A stretch of 64,000 nucleotides of DNA from Reticulascus tulasneorum. Its lineage: Eukaryota; Ascomycota; Sordariomycetes; Glomerellales; Reticulascaceae. Numbering within the stretch: position 1 is the first letter of the stretch; each line of letters begins with the position of its first letter. The DNA lies in contig LSAX01000002.1 in the NCBI GenBank assembly GCA_001557505.1, positions 4,216,001-4,280,000 on the forward strand. Direction: 5' to 3'. Below are positions 10,947 through 22,654 of the stretch, in pieces. Both the position numbers and the translations under genes were made by a program. A model generated the notes under the pieces. The model searched no databases. It was not told the origin of the DNA and worked only from the letters and a program-made list of their open reading frames with translations.

Positions 10947-12244
10947 ATGTTGAAACGATCGCACAAGAAGACAAAGAAGGGGTCGAAATGTTTAGAATGC
11001 AGGAAGCGCCACATCAGGGCAAGTTCTACTCGCAGTGTCGCCGTCCAGGTAGTGTGTCGTTTGCTGACTTATACATCCAGTGTGACTTGCGACGTCCCAG
11101 ATGCGTCAACTGCACCCAGGCCGAACATGTCTGCAGCTTTGCAGCTTTAACAGACCTGCCAAGCTCCAGTACAGTCAGAACCTTATCGGGCTCGGTCGAG
11201 TCCTCGTCGCCCATCGACGCTGTCACGATTTCGCCCGAGGCCCCTTGTGATCAGAGCGTTCAACACCATAGTATTATACGCAGCCCCACAAACGGTCTTG
11301 GTCTTGGCGAAGATGAGCCTCTCATCAATGCCACCCATATTGAGCTTTTCCATTATTTCACCACTATGCCTTCCCCATATCCTGGACTGTTCGAAGATGT
11401 CACCGATTCCCAAAGGCGTGCTGTGATACAAACAGCCCTCTCAACGCCTTATCTCATGCATGAGATGCTGGCTTTTGCAGCCATGCGCCGGAGCTTCGAA
11501 TTTCCACATGACAACCCTGCGTTTTACGAAGAGCAAGCCACTATCCTCCAAACACGAGCTTTGAGCCTCTTTCGCGCATTCAAGGGCCAACCAAACGAGT
11601 CGAATTGCACTGCTATGTTTCTTTTCTCGGGACTCCTTAACATTCACTTGCTTGCCAACGCTCTTAGGAATCGAGGACCAGATCTACAGTCATTCCTAAC
11701 ACCTTTCATTGGCTATCTCAACGTGCATCGAAGTGTCAAATCGTTAGTCGACAGCCATTGGCCACTCCTCATGAATTCCGAGTTAAGAAACATTCTTGCA
11801 TGGGGTAATACTGTTGCATCAGCCAAAGAGCAAGACGTCAATTTCGACTCTATCCGCCGGTTGATATCTCAAGCAGACGACCTGGGGCCAGAGGCCACCG
11901 AAGCTTGCTACGAAGCGATGAATTATATACAATTGGCCATGGGTGATGAATGCGAAGCCCTAGAACGACTGCAGAGGCGAGTTAAGATGGTGATCGCCTG
12001 GCCTCTGCTAGTTCCCGAATCATACGTCAAGTTACTAGCTAGCGGTAGACCTGAGGCTCTGATCATTCTAACGTACTACGGCTTGTTACTTCACCTGTCT
12101 TGTGACCTTTGGATGGTTGGTGACGCTGGTCGTTACTTGGTCGGAATTGTAACGACAGCACTTGAGTCAAGACCGGATATCTTACCTCTGGTGGCCGAGT
12201 TAAGGCGAAATCAAAGGCTAGCGGCTTGTCCATTGGGACAGTAA
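10947..12244 (+). CDS. Zn2Cys6 transcription factor, Upc2-like layout
   Basis: Two exons, 10947-11018 and 11081-12244, giving 411 residues. The 62-bp intron begins GCAAGT and ends CAG, a GC-AG intron. Using it gives an uninterrupted zinc cluster with cysteines at 15, 18, 25, 32, 35 and 42 (C-x2-C-x6-C-x6-C-x2-C-x6-C). The nearest GT donor would break the cluster. A basic stretch precedes the cluster. The rest is a helical domain (from about residue 100, I-E-L-F-H-Y-F-T) of the sort found in sterol-uptake-control-type regulators. It is a nuclear DNA-binding activator or repressor and may control the divergent RTA1 gene. A GTAAGT overlaps the stop codon, so a further 3' exon is possible but none was recognised. 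Confidence 0.85.
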
Positions 12245-12271
12245 GTGAATCCTCGGCTGCCCCAATGACCA

Positions 12272-12645
12272 GCATTGAGCGACCAGGATCCCTCCTATTT
12301 TGACCCGAGGGTGGGGGGAAGCTGTCAGGGGCATGGGGGGCCCTCCGGATTGAAGAAAGAGGGACCATTCTTGCTCCATCAACTTGGCCAGAGGCGCCGT
12401 ATTAGTGGTACGGTCGTCTGTGCCGATAAACCTTGAAGTAAAAAGAGGAGATTGTACAAGGCTCACCTAATCGCCCCGAAGGAGGCCCCAGGACTGGATA
12501 AGTTGCACATTCACGATTGATCAACTGCACTGCGACTCTAAACCCCCGTAATGAACAATCGTATTTTGTATATACGATTCGATCATCGGAATTGACCTGA
12601 GACGGCAAATAACCTGGGGAAATAAGTACCCAGGGCCACTTTATG
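12272..12645 (+). repeat. Dispersed repeat A, copy 1
   Basis: Diverged direct copy of the segment at about 31880-32310. Shared words include AGCTGTCAGGGGC, GAGGCGCCA/G, AAAGAGGAGATTGTA, CTAATCGCCCCGAAGGAGG and GATTGATC, in the same order. This copy is about 370 bp and the other about 430 bp. No clear terminal inverted repeats or target duplications were seen. A MITE or solo-LTR remnant is the best guess. Confidence 0.7.
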
Positions 12646-13148
12646 GGATCACACCAGGCGATGAAGCGGTATGCTGAAGGATGAGACGAACACAAAATGG
12701 GAATGGGGTGGCCGGCATATCTCGGTAGTCATTAGACGGCTTGTTGGACCGTTTATATAGCTAGTATATTTAACGCGCATGTCGATTCTTATGTTGGGAG
12801 CGTAATGATGACAGCCGTATTTGTTTTTATTCTTCCGAAAAACTACCGCTCCAAGACTGTTGCAGAATCCGCCTACAGTTCTCTGAGCATTCTGTATATC
12901 ACTGATATATTGATCTGTATCATACGATAAGGATTCGGTCATCTCGTGCCAACACCTCTCTGGCTTCATCGTAGATCTCGCAGTATGCTCCGTAAATATC
13001 AAACCATCGCTCAACAAAACAATGTCTGTCTGCTCGTGAATGAGAGTGATTGGAACTGCAAATGTGTGGCAAAGCTTTAACTCTGTTCCGAACGCTGCCA
13101 AAGCAGGCCGGATGGGAAAGTAAAGTTCTCAAGGAACCACAAACGACC
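12646..13148. other. Intergenic, unclear content
   Basis: Minus-strand frames around 12920-13132 and 12649-13101 are open over 70-150 codons, but no domain is recognisable. They may be relics; they are not called as a gene. Confidence 0.3.
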
Positions 13149-15703
13149 CTAAGCTTGGCTTCCGCAAGGCAAATCTACCTCCCGCGCCCTATCTTCACTT
13201 GTCGGCGTTGACTCGTCACTAATTGCATCGACAGCATCCAAGGTGGTGGTTGTGGAGACCTGACGATTCTCGGTATTTGTCTCTGAAAGCGCGATAACTG
13301 GAGTGTCTATAATAAGGCTTGCTGCGTCGGTTTGAGTTTGCACATTTGCTCTCGCTTGGCTTATGTACGTATTACTTCCTAGATTCCCCATTTCAGTTGT
13401 GAGTATCCTAGATGTACGTTTCCCTTGTTTTTCCCAAGTCTTGTCTGACGGCGTCGATGATGGTATTAGTCTAGGGTGCTCGGGATTAGAGATATCCAGC
13501 AAGTCTAGGGTCTCTCCTAGTTGAGTCAGCGGCACCAGTTCGGCGCCATCCGACCAAGTCGCCATCCCGGCTTCCTCGTGGGCAAGTCGTTGCAGTTGTA
13601 GCACATCATTAGTCCGCCACTCGAGCTGTTGATACGACTTTATCCCATACTTCTTTCGAAGCTGGGACATAAGTGGATCCAAGACGAGGGACACAATTAT
13701 GATAATACCTCCCAAAATGAAGATGAAAAGGATCCCGAACAGACTAAAAGACATGTAAGCGGTACTCAAGATCTTCTATATTGCAGATGTGCGAAGTCAG
13801 TCACTGAGATGTGAGACCATAGTAGTATAAAATGGACAGATTTAGCGCTGTAACTCACCTGGTTGTGACATAGATACTCCTCCTGGGTGCCATTTGGTCG
13901 CTGATTGTACCAACGGGCACCGGCGTCATCCGTGGGACCAAGTGCGGTGGCAACCAGCGAACCTTGCATTGAAGCTAGGCCAATATCGATCCAGTACTGC
14001 ACATCTAGTATCCACTGGTTGTCGGGAAGAGGACCCTGAATCCCATAGGCCATTCCTCGTTTTGAAGTAAGCACATCAGAACCAAGGGCCCATAACTGAT
14101 CTACCATGCGCCCCTCAGTTCCAATACCAGCAGTATGAAGCCAGTTAAATCGGAGTAAATCGTCGTCGCTCAGGTCCGGGAACATCGGACTTGCAAGATC
14201 GAAGTATTCGTACATACCTGAGAGAGGCCCGCAGCGAGAGCCCTCCGGCAAATTCGGGTTGCACAGCTGGCTTTTTGTTTTACATGCCAGAGGTGAAGCT
14301 GATTGATCTTGCATATATGCATCCGCTTCCCTATGAACTGTTCCAGTCTCGTCGTCCACACTATCATATCTTGCTCCCACCGTTGTAGCCCTATACCACG
14401 GATCATGTACGGGCTTGGTGTAGCCTACAGAGTCTGCTGCCAAAAATAACAGGACAAAATCCGCGTCCGGCGTTCGAAGTTCTGGGATTGGATCAAAATA
14501 ACTCATCCCCTCTAGAATTTCGCCTTCCAACCAAAGAACTGGTAAGACCCTGTACATTCGCGAGAAACCATTAGCAAGATACTTTTTAAGTGACATATGG
14601 AGGTGTGAGATACTCGAAACTTACGCCAAGTCATAGGTTGGATTGGAATATAACCCTGGCAGAGCCCTCAACTCAAAAAGGGGATCATTCGCGTGCTGAT
14701 ATGTAAAGTTATGGAATCCTCCAGTAGTGACTGAGTTTCCATAGTGCCATCTTGTGTATGTCCTACTGTCGGATAGACCATCGGTCTGGTTGAGCTGGGA
14801 CGTATAGCCTTCCGACTTTAAGACTGCACACTCTGTTACTCTTCTGAACTGGAAACGGTAATGAGGTGGTATATTGACTCCAAAGTCGTCATGGATATCG
14901 AGGTAGCCCGTGTCAAACTGTACATTTTCGTCTGGATTCAAGCAGATATCGCCAAAGGGACAGCTGAGATTGGTAGTCATCTTCGATTTTAGCCGTCTCT
15001 TCACGAAAGTATTACAACCGAAAAGTGTAGATGTATTTCCCTCTTGGTAGCATTGTTCAGCATAATTCATCCAGTTTGCTACCTTCTTCGCATGGTATGG
15101 GAAGAGAGTAGTTTTTTGCTCCTCCTGAGTGGTACCTGCCACAACGTCCAGGTTGAGAATGGCACAATTTTCGCCGGATAGAATGACTTCTGTGCCAATA
15201 CCAGCAGACACCTGGGACGAGAAACCACTTGCGGCGGTAAAGCCTGCAACAAAAGTAAGGCAGATTGATATGGCTCCAATGAGTCGCAGATACGGTCTTG
15301 CAGCATTCTTCCGCCAAGCCCAGGCCAGGTTGACAAGGGTGAAGAGGCTGCCTTCAGGGTTTGCAGAGCTGCGGAGAATGGCTTGTCGTTGGTGGTGAAG
15401 GGCATCTTGACGGGTCTGACTAGAATATGTGAAGTGCAAGACAAGACACATGATTTTCCAAGAACGAGTACCAACTAAAGCGTATTAGGTCAATATTTGA
15501 TTTTGGTGTCGCGCAACATTGAAAAAGGGCGGCATATAGTCTGAGACAGAGTATTGCTTACCCCAAGCGACGAAGAAAGCAATGAATGCTATCAAGAGGT
15601 TTCCAGAAGCTCGCTCCAAGGTCAATGTGGAACCAAGAACCGGCCCTTGGGACCAGTTTGTCCACACGCCAACATAGGCAGGGTAGTCGACCGGCGATTC
15701 CAT
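13149..15703 (-). CDS. Large fungal membrane protein of unknown function
   Basis: Four exons: 15703-15562, 15474-14625, 14549-13859 and 13775-13149 (introns of 87, 75 and 83 bp), giving 769 residues. Hydrophobic segments lie near residues 34-46, 112-132 and 572-593. The first two flank a conserved segment with QDALHHQRQAILRS, and between the second and third is a long extracellular-looking region with many cysteines and N-glycosylation sequons. The C-terminal 170 residues are hydrophilic and probably cytosolic. The segment C-H-N-Q-K-I-L-S-T-A-Y before the last helix is typical of a widespread, uncharacterised fungal family. No catalytic motif is visible. All joins keep frame and family continuity. 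Confidence 0.8.
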
Positions 15704-16280
15704 CGTATTGCGTCACTTCTGCTAAACGTGCTTCAGGTCGCCGAAGACACAAATGGAAGAGTTTGAAAAGATGTTATTGAACAGGCAGTAAGGAGGTCGA
15801 GATCCATACACGCAATGGCAATCTAGAGTGCAAGGTATACCGAGATGGACTTGAGAGAATATAACAACATGAGAAACTGTAAGCATCAAGGCCGACGTCT
15901 GCAATGGATTGGGGTTATAGCTCTATTTATCATTTCTCTTCTCGCTACGGTTTGACCTCAACTTCGCGTAACGTCTTTTTAAAAGAGTACACACCATCCA
16001 ATGATCCATCGGCTCACTGAACAATGGGTGTAGTCATCGGACCCACGAACGAGCCAAGGGCGTCAAATATCGGAGAGACGCCTGTACAAACGGGAACAGG
16101 TTCAAATCCGATAATATGAGGATGCATTGCACCTTGCACATGCAGAAAAGTTCCTGCTACCAATAATGTGATAGAGTGCACCCGGTAGTCGATTGTCGTT
16201 GATTGGAGGACCCCAAGATATCTCCCAAGACAAACCGGGACTGGGCGGCCAAGCCCTATGAGAAGCAGCTAAGGAAACCT
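15704..16280. other. Intergenic, promoter side of the 769-residue gene
   Basis: No gene seen. Contains the upstream region of the minus-strand membrane-protein gene. Confidence 0.35.
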
Positions 16281-16296
16281 TAAAAGCCCTTGGGAC

Positions 16297-16560
16297 TTAG
16301 TAATCATCGGCTTCAGGGCGGGGATATTGGGCCTAGATCTTTCCATATTGGTGTACGGCTGGCAAAAGCTGGGTATCTATTGGTTGTCCTTTACGAAGCG
16401 CATATGTATGCGTCTGTATTCATGCGGGATCTCTGTGTCGTACCAGAAATGACCGAGAAGCTGAAAGCAGATATCTACTGCGATAGACAGAGGTCTCCTT
16501 GCAGTGGACGCCCGTTTTCAAATACCTGCACCGTCAAATAATCAATAGAAATGATAGAAG
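16297..16560 (+). pseudogene. Decayed FAD-binding oxidoreductase N-terminus
   Basis: One frame from 16297 reads L-V-I-I-G-F-R-A-G-I-L-G-L-D-L-S-I. After a shift at about 16348 the next frame continues G-V-R-L-A-K-A-G-Y-L-L-V-V-L-Y-E-A-H. Together these resemble the beta-alpha-beta dinucleotide-binding start (V-I-I-G-x-G-x-x-G-L ... V-x-V-L-E) of FAD-dependent monooxygenases. The glycine motif has an extra residue, there is a frameshift, and the following sequence (to about 16560) has no recognisable continuation. It therefore looks like a relic. It lies between the membrane-protein gene and repeat C copy 1. Confidence 0.45.
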
Positions 16561-16756
16561 ATGATATGATGCAGATCTTGACTACCTGCTGAAGGAGTCT
16601 AGACGCTACGCTACATGCTGGACGAAATCACCAACGTGATGTCCATACCACTCTGGCCACCATACGTATCGGAGGTGATATTCTAACCGGAGTTGCGCCT
16701 TGCTGGCTGTCTTATGATGAACTGAAGAAGAGAGAGTCACTAACTGCCTTACGAAG

Positions 16757-16922
16757 TGACTCGCACCGATTCCCAGCCACTCACTCTTAGGTGTGAAGCG
16801 AGGCGTCTGCAGCTAGGAAAATCCCCCCATTCTTGGGTTTCGTGCGATCGAGGTACCGCATTGTGGTAAACCTTCGGACCAGCGTTATACTAAAGTGGAA
16901 GATGTGGATAGGGGCCTAACCA
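16757..16922 (+). repeat. Dispersed short repeat C, copy 1
   Basis: The core (about 16791-16922) matches about 35832-35968 in the same orientation. Both begin GTGTGAAGCGAGGCG, continue TCTGCAGCTAG, then carry C-rich AT-flanked sequence and AGCGTTAT-CTAAAG-GGA. The preceding bases (GTGACTCG ... CCAGCCACTCA) also resemble 35370-35440, so this copy may be an internally shortened version of a longer element there. Confidence 0.65.
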
Positions 16923-17125
16923 TGTGTAGCAGATTGTCTTAAAACAACTACCGTGTCATGATGGCACTGGGTCAACCCGTAGACGCCCGACGATTGCCCA
17001 AGACAGAAGAGCTGCAGCAGATATGTTCTCCGAGTATCGTCCAGAAATTAGATCCAACCGCCTGGACTTTGCAACAGGTCTTGGGTATACGTCGACTTGG
17101 GGTGAAAAGAAGAAAAACAACAACA

Positions 17126-19525
17126 TTATGCTGAAGGCCACGACGACGACATGCCCGGGCCGCCCATCAACGAATCATCGAATGCAAACCCACCACCCAT
17201 GAAGTTCATGGCCAGCGGGAGATTTTGCCCCTCCATGCCGGTCCCAAAAAACGTCGACTGAATAGCATACGAATCCATTTCAGGAAAATTCTCAAGATCC
17301 ATGGGACTTGTTTCGTTTGAGCTATCGAGGAGCCATTCGGGTGCAGGGGGCGACAGGTCAAACGAGCCGGACTTGGCGAGAACAGCTCTCACCGACTTGG
17401 CTGCCAGACGAGCCTCCTTTGATGATTTGCTCAAGTTCGTCCAGACGGCGTAGGAATTCTCTAGTGCCGTTTTGATCTCCTCTTCCCGTGCTAGGGCATA
17501 TTCATTTCCAGGAGTTCTCAGGCCTTGGCTCATTAGAACGCAGAGTATCATGACCCCGGTGAGGAACTCGTGAGTCGTAATGGAAGACAACCGCTTTCGC
17601 ACAAGGTAAAGCGGGCCGCCAACACGCGTCTCTTCCACATATGTCTGTTGGAGGCGTAGTAATGCCAGTGACGCATCGACACATGTTTGGCGGGAGTATG
17701 AGAAATCCTCGTCAAAACCGCTGCCCAAGCTGAGGTACTTCCGATGGAGCATGAGCTGTCCTTTATGAAACATGACGGATAGGAATAGTCGATGCATGAT
17801 AATTTGCGGAGGGTCTGTCACTGAAGCTGTCATGGACTTCATTCTGAGTACCGGCGGGATCGTATCCAAAGCATCATTCAAGAGCCGATCCACTCTCAAT
17901 ACTTCGGCGTATGGTTGTGGCCTAATGGATGCCACCAGATCCGTCACAGCGCCAAGAGCCACGTTGATTCGCCTCCTTGCGATAATTTGAAGAACTGTCG
18001 TCATCTCGGTCTCTGGCCTGCTCGGCGGCAGTTCTGTAGTATCCTCATCGAAATCGGCATCGTTCAAGTTCCGAGGCTCTTTCGTGTCGAAATAGTGGTC
18101 CTTGATCATACGAGGCATGCCCATTTGGCCGGATAGCACAACATCTCCTTGAATACAGGTGGCCCATGCCCGACGACGCATCTCTCCATCAAAAGGCGAG
18201 ATTCTGGGGAAATGAGATGGATCCCGATGGTACCCCATTCGCAGGACCATGTTTATTATCAGACCAAGAAGAAGCCACAAGTCCTTGTTTGCGTCTTTGT
18301 GAATCAAAAGCTCGATGTGCAGATAGTGAAAGAGTGTCTCAAATACCAAAGGCCCGCCCTTTGAATACTCGCTGAGAGCCAGACACTGCACGACCTTCTC
18401 CCGGTACTGGTCTACCAGAAGAGTCGGCTGCTCTTCTCCCGGAACCGTCGGCTCGGAACCAAGCACCGAAAGACATACCATAGAGAAGAGTAGCCCGATC
18501 CATATTACCGGAGCATCAGATGGCGATTGCCAGAATGTCTCGTACTGAACGTTTTGCAAACCCCTTTAGCATTTTCTCCAATCACGTGTGATGAAAGGAT
18601 TTGACCGTACCTCTCTGAGAAATTTGACACTATGGATGGCGGCTGTTTGTACAAAGTCAGCAGGTGGGCTACCAAGGGTCAATAGAAGGAGACCAACATG
18701 GCGCGATATCAAGCATGTTAAAGTAGTGAGAGATGTGGCGATCCACAGTAGGTTTCTGGGGGAGGGCGTCCAGGATCTCGGTTCTGGAAGCGGGCCTACA
18801 GCCGTACAACAACTGGACATGTTTGAATGGAACCGTCGGGGAACTGACAGCGTCGACAGCAGTCTCGCTATCTACTTCAAAGTGTTCCTTAAGATCGGCG
18901 ATGCCATCTAGGATTGCAGTCCAATGAGCACTGTTAACATAGCAAACTTCTGAAGGCCCGAGCTTGATGCTGCCCGCGTCCGACATCTGCGGTGAGCCAA
19001 CTATCGTTTCGTGTTCCTCGGGACGCTCAACATGATTCGGTGAGGGTGTGGTATTCTGCAGGTTAGCAAGCCCCGAGTTTGCAATCAAGCTGTCATTAAA
19101 CGATGATGGTGGCTGCGGGGTTGCGTTGTGCATCAAAGACACAACCAGCTGCTCTAGCTGTCCCAAACGGCCCTTCAAATTCGGCTGAGGGCGATTAAAA
19201 CCACTGATCGCAAGGTCGCTGTCAGGGTATATACATGAAAGCGACAGTCCACGAGCAGAACATGTTTGGCATGGCCGCTGTCGGTCACAACGCAGCCTGC
19301 GGAAGAAGTCAGCGAATCCTGGACCGGTCGCGAGATGAGATGATCTGGGGCAGCCCGGCAGCCCACTCACTTGCGGCGTCGGCAAAGATTACACGACAAT
19401 TGTTGTTTATCCCTTCGACGACTCGGAGGTGGACGCAGACGGGAGCCAGCAACTTCCTTACTTAATGGCGACGGCGCGTTACTCGTAGTGGCAGTAGCCG
19501 GAGGTGGGGATGAATTCGAATCCAT
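17126..19525 (-). CDS. Zn2Cys6 transcription factor with fungal-specific regulatory domain
   Basis: Four exons: 19525-19371, 19296-18698, 18642-18611 and 18544-17126 (introns of 74, 55 and 66 bp), giving 734 residues. The first intron interrupts the zinc cluster. Joining gives cysteines at 45, 48, 55, 61, 64 and 73 (C-x2-C-x6-C-x5-C-x2-C-x8-C). A Leu-rich linker follows (about 85-105, likely dimerisation helix). The fungal-specific transcription factor domain begins around Y-F-N-M-L-D-I-A-P. The third exon is only 32 bp and is needed to join this to F-L-R-E-Y-E-T-F-W. Later landmarks are M-G-Y-H-R-D-P and E-M-R-R-R-A-W. Nuclear regulator, divergent from the MFS gene at 20188, which it may control. 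The donor of intron 2 (GTTGGT) is weak. Confidence 0.87.
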
Positions 19526-20187
19526 GTCAGCAATGGTGAGCGTGCTCAAAGTTCGACCCCTGGTGCGGTGAGATCCTGAGAAGATTAGGTAGATTAACCA
19601 CCATAAACCCGAAGTCGGTGAGTTCGGACCCTTCAGGCGTAGGTCCACGAGCACCAACCTCGTAGCTTTGACCAACTACGGAAAAGCCACAATTCGAGTA
19701 AATCAATATGAGCCCACAATGCAGTCCATGTCACATGATGGCATGAGTAAGTTACCGGTTGACGGTTGACCATCCGATGCTCCGATGCACCCTCCGCGGC
19801 TGACTATACGAGGATGGTGTGAACCCTGCAGCACGTTGAATACGCCACGATACGCCTGGGCCAATTCATCGCATCGGCACTGGCTGTAAAATTGCTGCAC
19901 CAAAGTACCGCCAATCCGGCTTGAGCCATCGGCTGTAGGAATCGTCCGAGACGTAGCTGCTTTGCCAGCAATGCTGAACGGTAGTGAACAATAGCAGGAG
20001 TTTCGGATGATGCAAGGAGATAGGATCGTGAGTGCGCAGAAATCTTGTATTTATTACAGAGCTTTGCCCAGCCGTTTTTCCACATTGCTTCGATATATCA
20101 TTTTAAAACAAATATTCAAGCAATACTTCGTCTTATCGACCACGCACAATCACATCTCCACCAAGTCCCTGGTTGAACGAAAGAAAA
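19526..20187. promoter_or_regulatory. Divergent promoter between regulator and MFS gene
   Basis: 660 bp between two divergently transcribed starts. No clear CGG-spaced site was assigned. Confidence 0.35.
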
Positions 20188-21939
20188 ATGAGTCTAGCTT
20201 CGACTGACAGTTCTCATCCCGATTGGGCCATGAAGCGAGCCAGCACGGATGGAACACCAGACGAGTCGGATTCCAAGCTCGAGGCTGGCAGCCTCCGAGG
20301 CCCAGCTGCGGAGAACATTGTCGACTGGGACGGGCCAGACGACCCTGAGAACCCGCTTAACTGGACAAAGTCGAGGCGATTTGGTCACGTAGTGATCGTC
20401 GCGCTCTTGTCTATGGTAGTGTAAGGATCATGCTTCGATCCCCAAGTGCAGAGTCCAGCGCTCCTAACACGCATATCTCAGCAACCTCGCGGCAACAATA
20501 CTGGCTCCTGGCGTGGGAGACCTCGTCAGAGACTTCCACATCACGAGCTCAGCGATCCGTACTCTGACAGTGACACTTTATCTCCTCGGCTTCGCACTCG
20601 GGCCCCTCATCATATCGTCCGTCTCTGAACTACACGGGCGGCTGATAGTTTACCATGTTTGCAATGTCCTCTTCGTTGCCTTCATAATCGGTTCAGCCCT
20701 GAGCAAAAACGTAACGCAACTCTTGGTATTCCGATTCTTCTCAGGTTGCGCCGGTGCAGCGCCACTTACAATTGGAGGAGGTACCATCGCCGATGTCACT
20801 TCTTTACAGGAGCGGGCACTTGCCGCCGCATTATTTGGCCTTGGTCCTCTTCTCGGACCGGTAAGCTCGCTCTCCTAGTAAGACGCTTTGATGCTAACTA
20901 CAGGCGAAGGTAATCGGACCTGTTATTGGCGGGTTTCTTGCCGCACATGCGGGATGGAGATGGACCTTCTGGCTCATGGCCATCACAGTAAGCAAGCGGT
21001 GTCAACATCCCAACATCATGGCTTCTAACTATTTTCATAGGGAGGTGTTACCTCTATTATATCCTGGATCTTCATGAGCGAAACCCATCCCAACATCATT
21101 CTGGAACGCAAGACTACCCGTTTGCGACGCGAGACTGGAAACAAAAACCTCGAATCTAGACTGGACCGACATCTCACCCATTCTCAGGTGCTCATCGGCT
21201 CGTTCGTGCGGACAACGAAGCTTCTAATCTTCTCCCCTCTTGTTCTCGTCATGTCCATCTATGTCGGTCTTATCTTTGGCCTCCTTTACCTGCTCTTCAC
21301 CACCATCCCAATCGTCTTTCGGGGACAGTATGGGTTCGGCGAACAGATATCGGGTCTGGCCTATCTTGGACTTGGCATGGGAGAGTTATCCAGCCTGGCG
21401 GCGTTCGGGATACTCACCGATAGGGTCACGAAGCGGCGCATGGAAGTTGAAAATCTGACCGAGGCGAAACCAGAGCACCGGCTCATTCTCATGATCTGGT
21501 TTTCTCCTCTTATTGGCGTCGGAATGTTCATTTACGGTTGGACTGCGTACTACCAGGTTCACTGGATTGTGCCTATTATTGGGACTTTCTTTGTCGGCTT
21601 TGGCGCCTTCTTTGTCATCGTAAGTGTCCCATATCACCTCATGCAATTCATGCAACGGTTGGCTAATCATTTGTTTGACTTGAGCAGATGCCATCACAGC
21701 TATATCTCGTCGATATCTTCGGGTCCGAAGCCGCTGCTTCCGCGCTGGGAGCCAATATCCTCTTGCGGTCCCTGTGCGGCGCTTTCCTGCCGCTCGCCGG
21801 CCCGAGTATGTATGCTACCCTGAACTATGGCTGGGGTAACACGCTTCTCGGGTTCTTGGCATTGGCATTTGTGCCTGTCCCCATTCTTTTCTATAAATAC
21901 GGAGAATGGCTGCGCAACCTCAAAACAGTAAAGTTGTGA
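20188..21939 (+). CDS. MFS multidrug transporter (DHA1)
   Basis: Five exons: 20188-20420, 20482-20860, 20910-20987, 21041-21619 and 21688-21939, giving 506 residues. The N-terminal cytosolic part ends in [15 protein letters not shown], the signature of fungal DHA1 exporters of the FLR1/cycloheximide-resistance type. Twelve helices follow, with a central loop (about 235-275). Helix 5 carries the antiporter-type [10 protein letters not shown]. Exon 3 has two in-frame acceptors six bases apart (after CAG at 20903 or AAG at 20909). The second gives the better family fit and a 49-bp rather than 43-bp intron. Plasma-membrane drug or metabolite efflux is likely. The neighbouring divergent Zn2Cys6 gene is its probable regulator. 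Confidence 0.9.
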
Positions 21940-22654
21940 TCTAAGTGGAAGTTTGCAAGTCGAGATATATGGGCAGCTGTACACACTATGTTAGAATTTT
22001 GGGTACTATTACTCTTGAGCTTTAGAGATGTGTTAGATTTAGGACTTAGTTGTAATTGTAATATTAGTTCAAGAATTCCGTCATGAGTTACACTACGTGG
22101 ATGTGCTTCCCAGCTGGGCCACATCGATCGAGAGATGCTAAGGCCGAGAGATGGCCGGATTCATCTGAGTAGCAGTAATAACACCGGCTTACCTAAGATA
22201 CTATCGCTGCAATACCGCCGGTCTGCTGAGTGAGAACCGCACGTACCTACTACCTGTTGCAAGTTGTACTCGGGGAGGTAACCATTGACCGTCGAAAGAT
22301 GCTGGGTGCAATCTCAATGAGCTCGTGAATAACCGACTGCTCAAGTCCCAAACTCTCAGGATTAGGTCAACGGAACGTTAAGCACCAAGGGGCTCCTCAA
22401 CAACAGTTCACGTATTATAAATGAACATAAACTTGAGGGTAATTATTCATTCTAAAGGTGTGACGCATTGAGATGGAAGCACCACCTCAACACTCATTTC
22501 CTTATAATTAAACTTTTGGAACTCAAACTGAGTTCATTATAGGCGATATATCGGGGGTAATCTGTCATCCTCATGCAGCCATCTTACTCCAAGAAACTCC
22601 TGTCTTCCTAACTCTTGATCCTTCTCACAGCAGCTCGCCTCGCCGGATCACTGT
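21940..22654. other. Intergenic, no gene seen
   Basis: 3' flanks of two convergent genes. AT-rich, with no recognisable content. Confidence 0.4.

Noticed and set aside
12236..12250. Possible donor overlapping the stop of the first Zn2Cys6 gene
   Set aside because: GTAAGT overlaps the TAA, but the following 900 bases are repeat and unclear sequence with no recognisable exon.
12649..13132. Minus-strand frames of 150 and 70 codons downstream of the 769-residue gene
   Set aside because: The translation looks partly protein-like, but no family, start context or splice join could be supported, and one end runs into repeat A.
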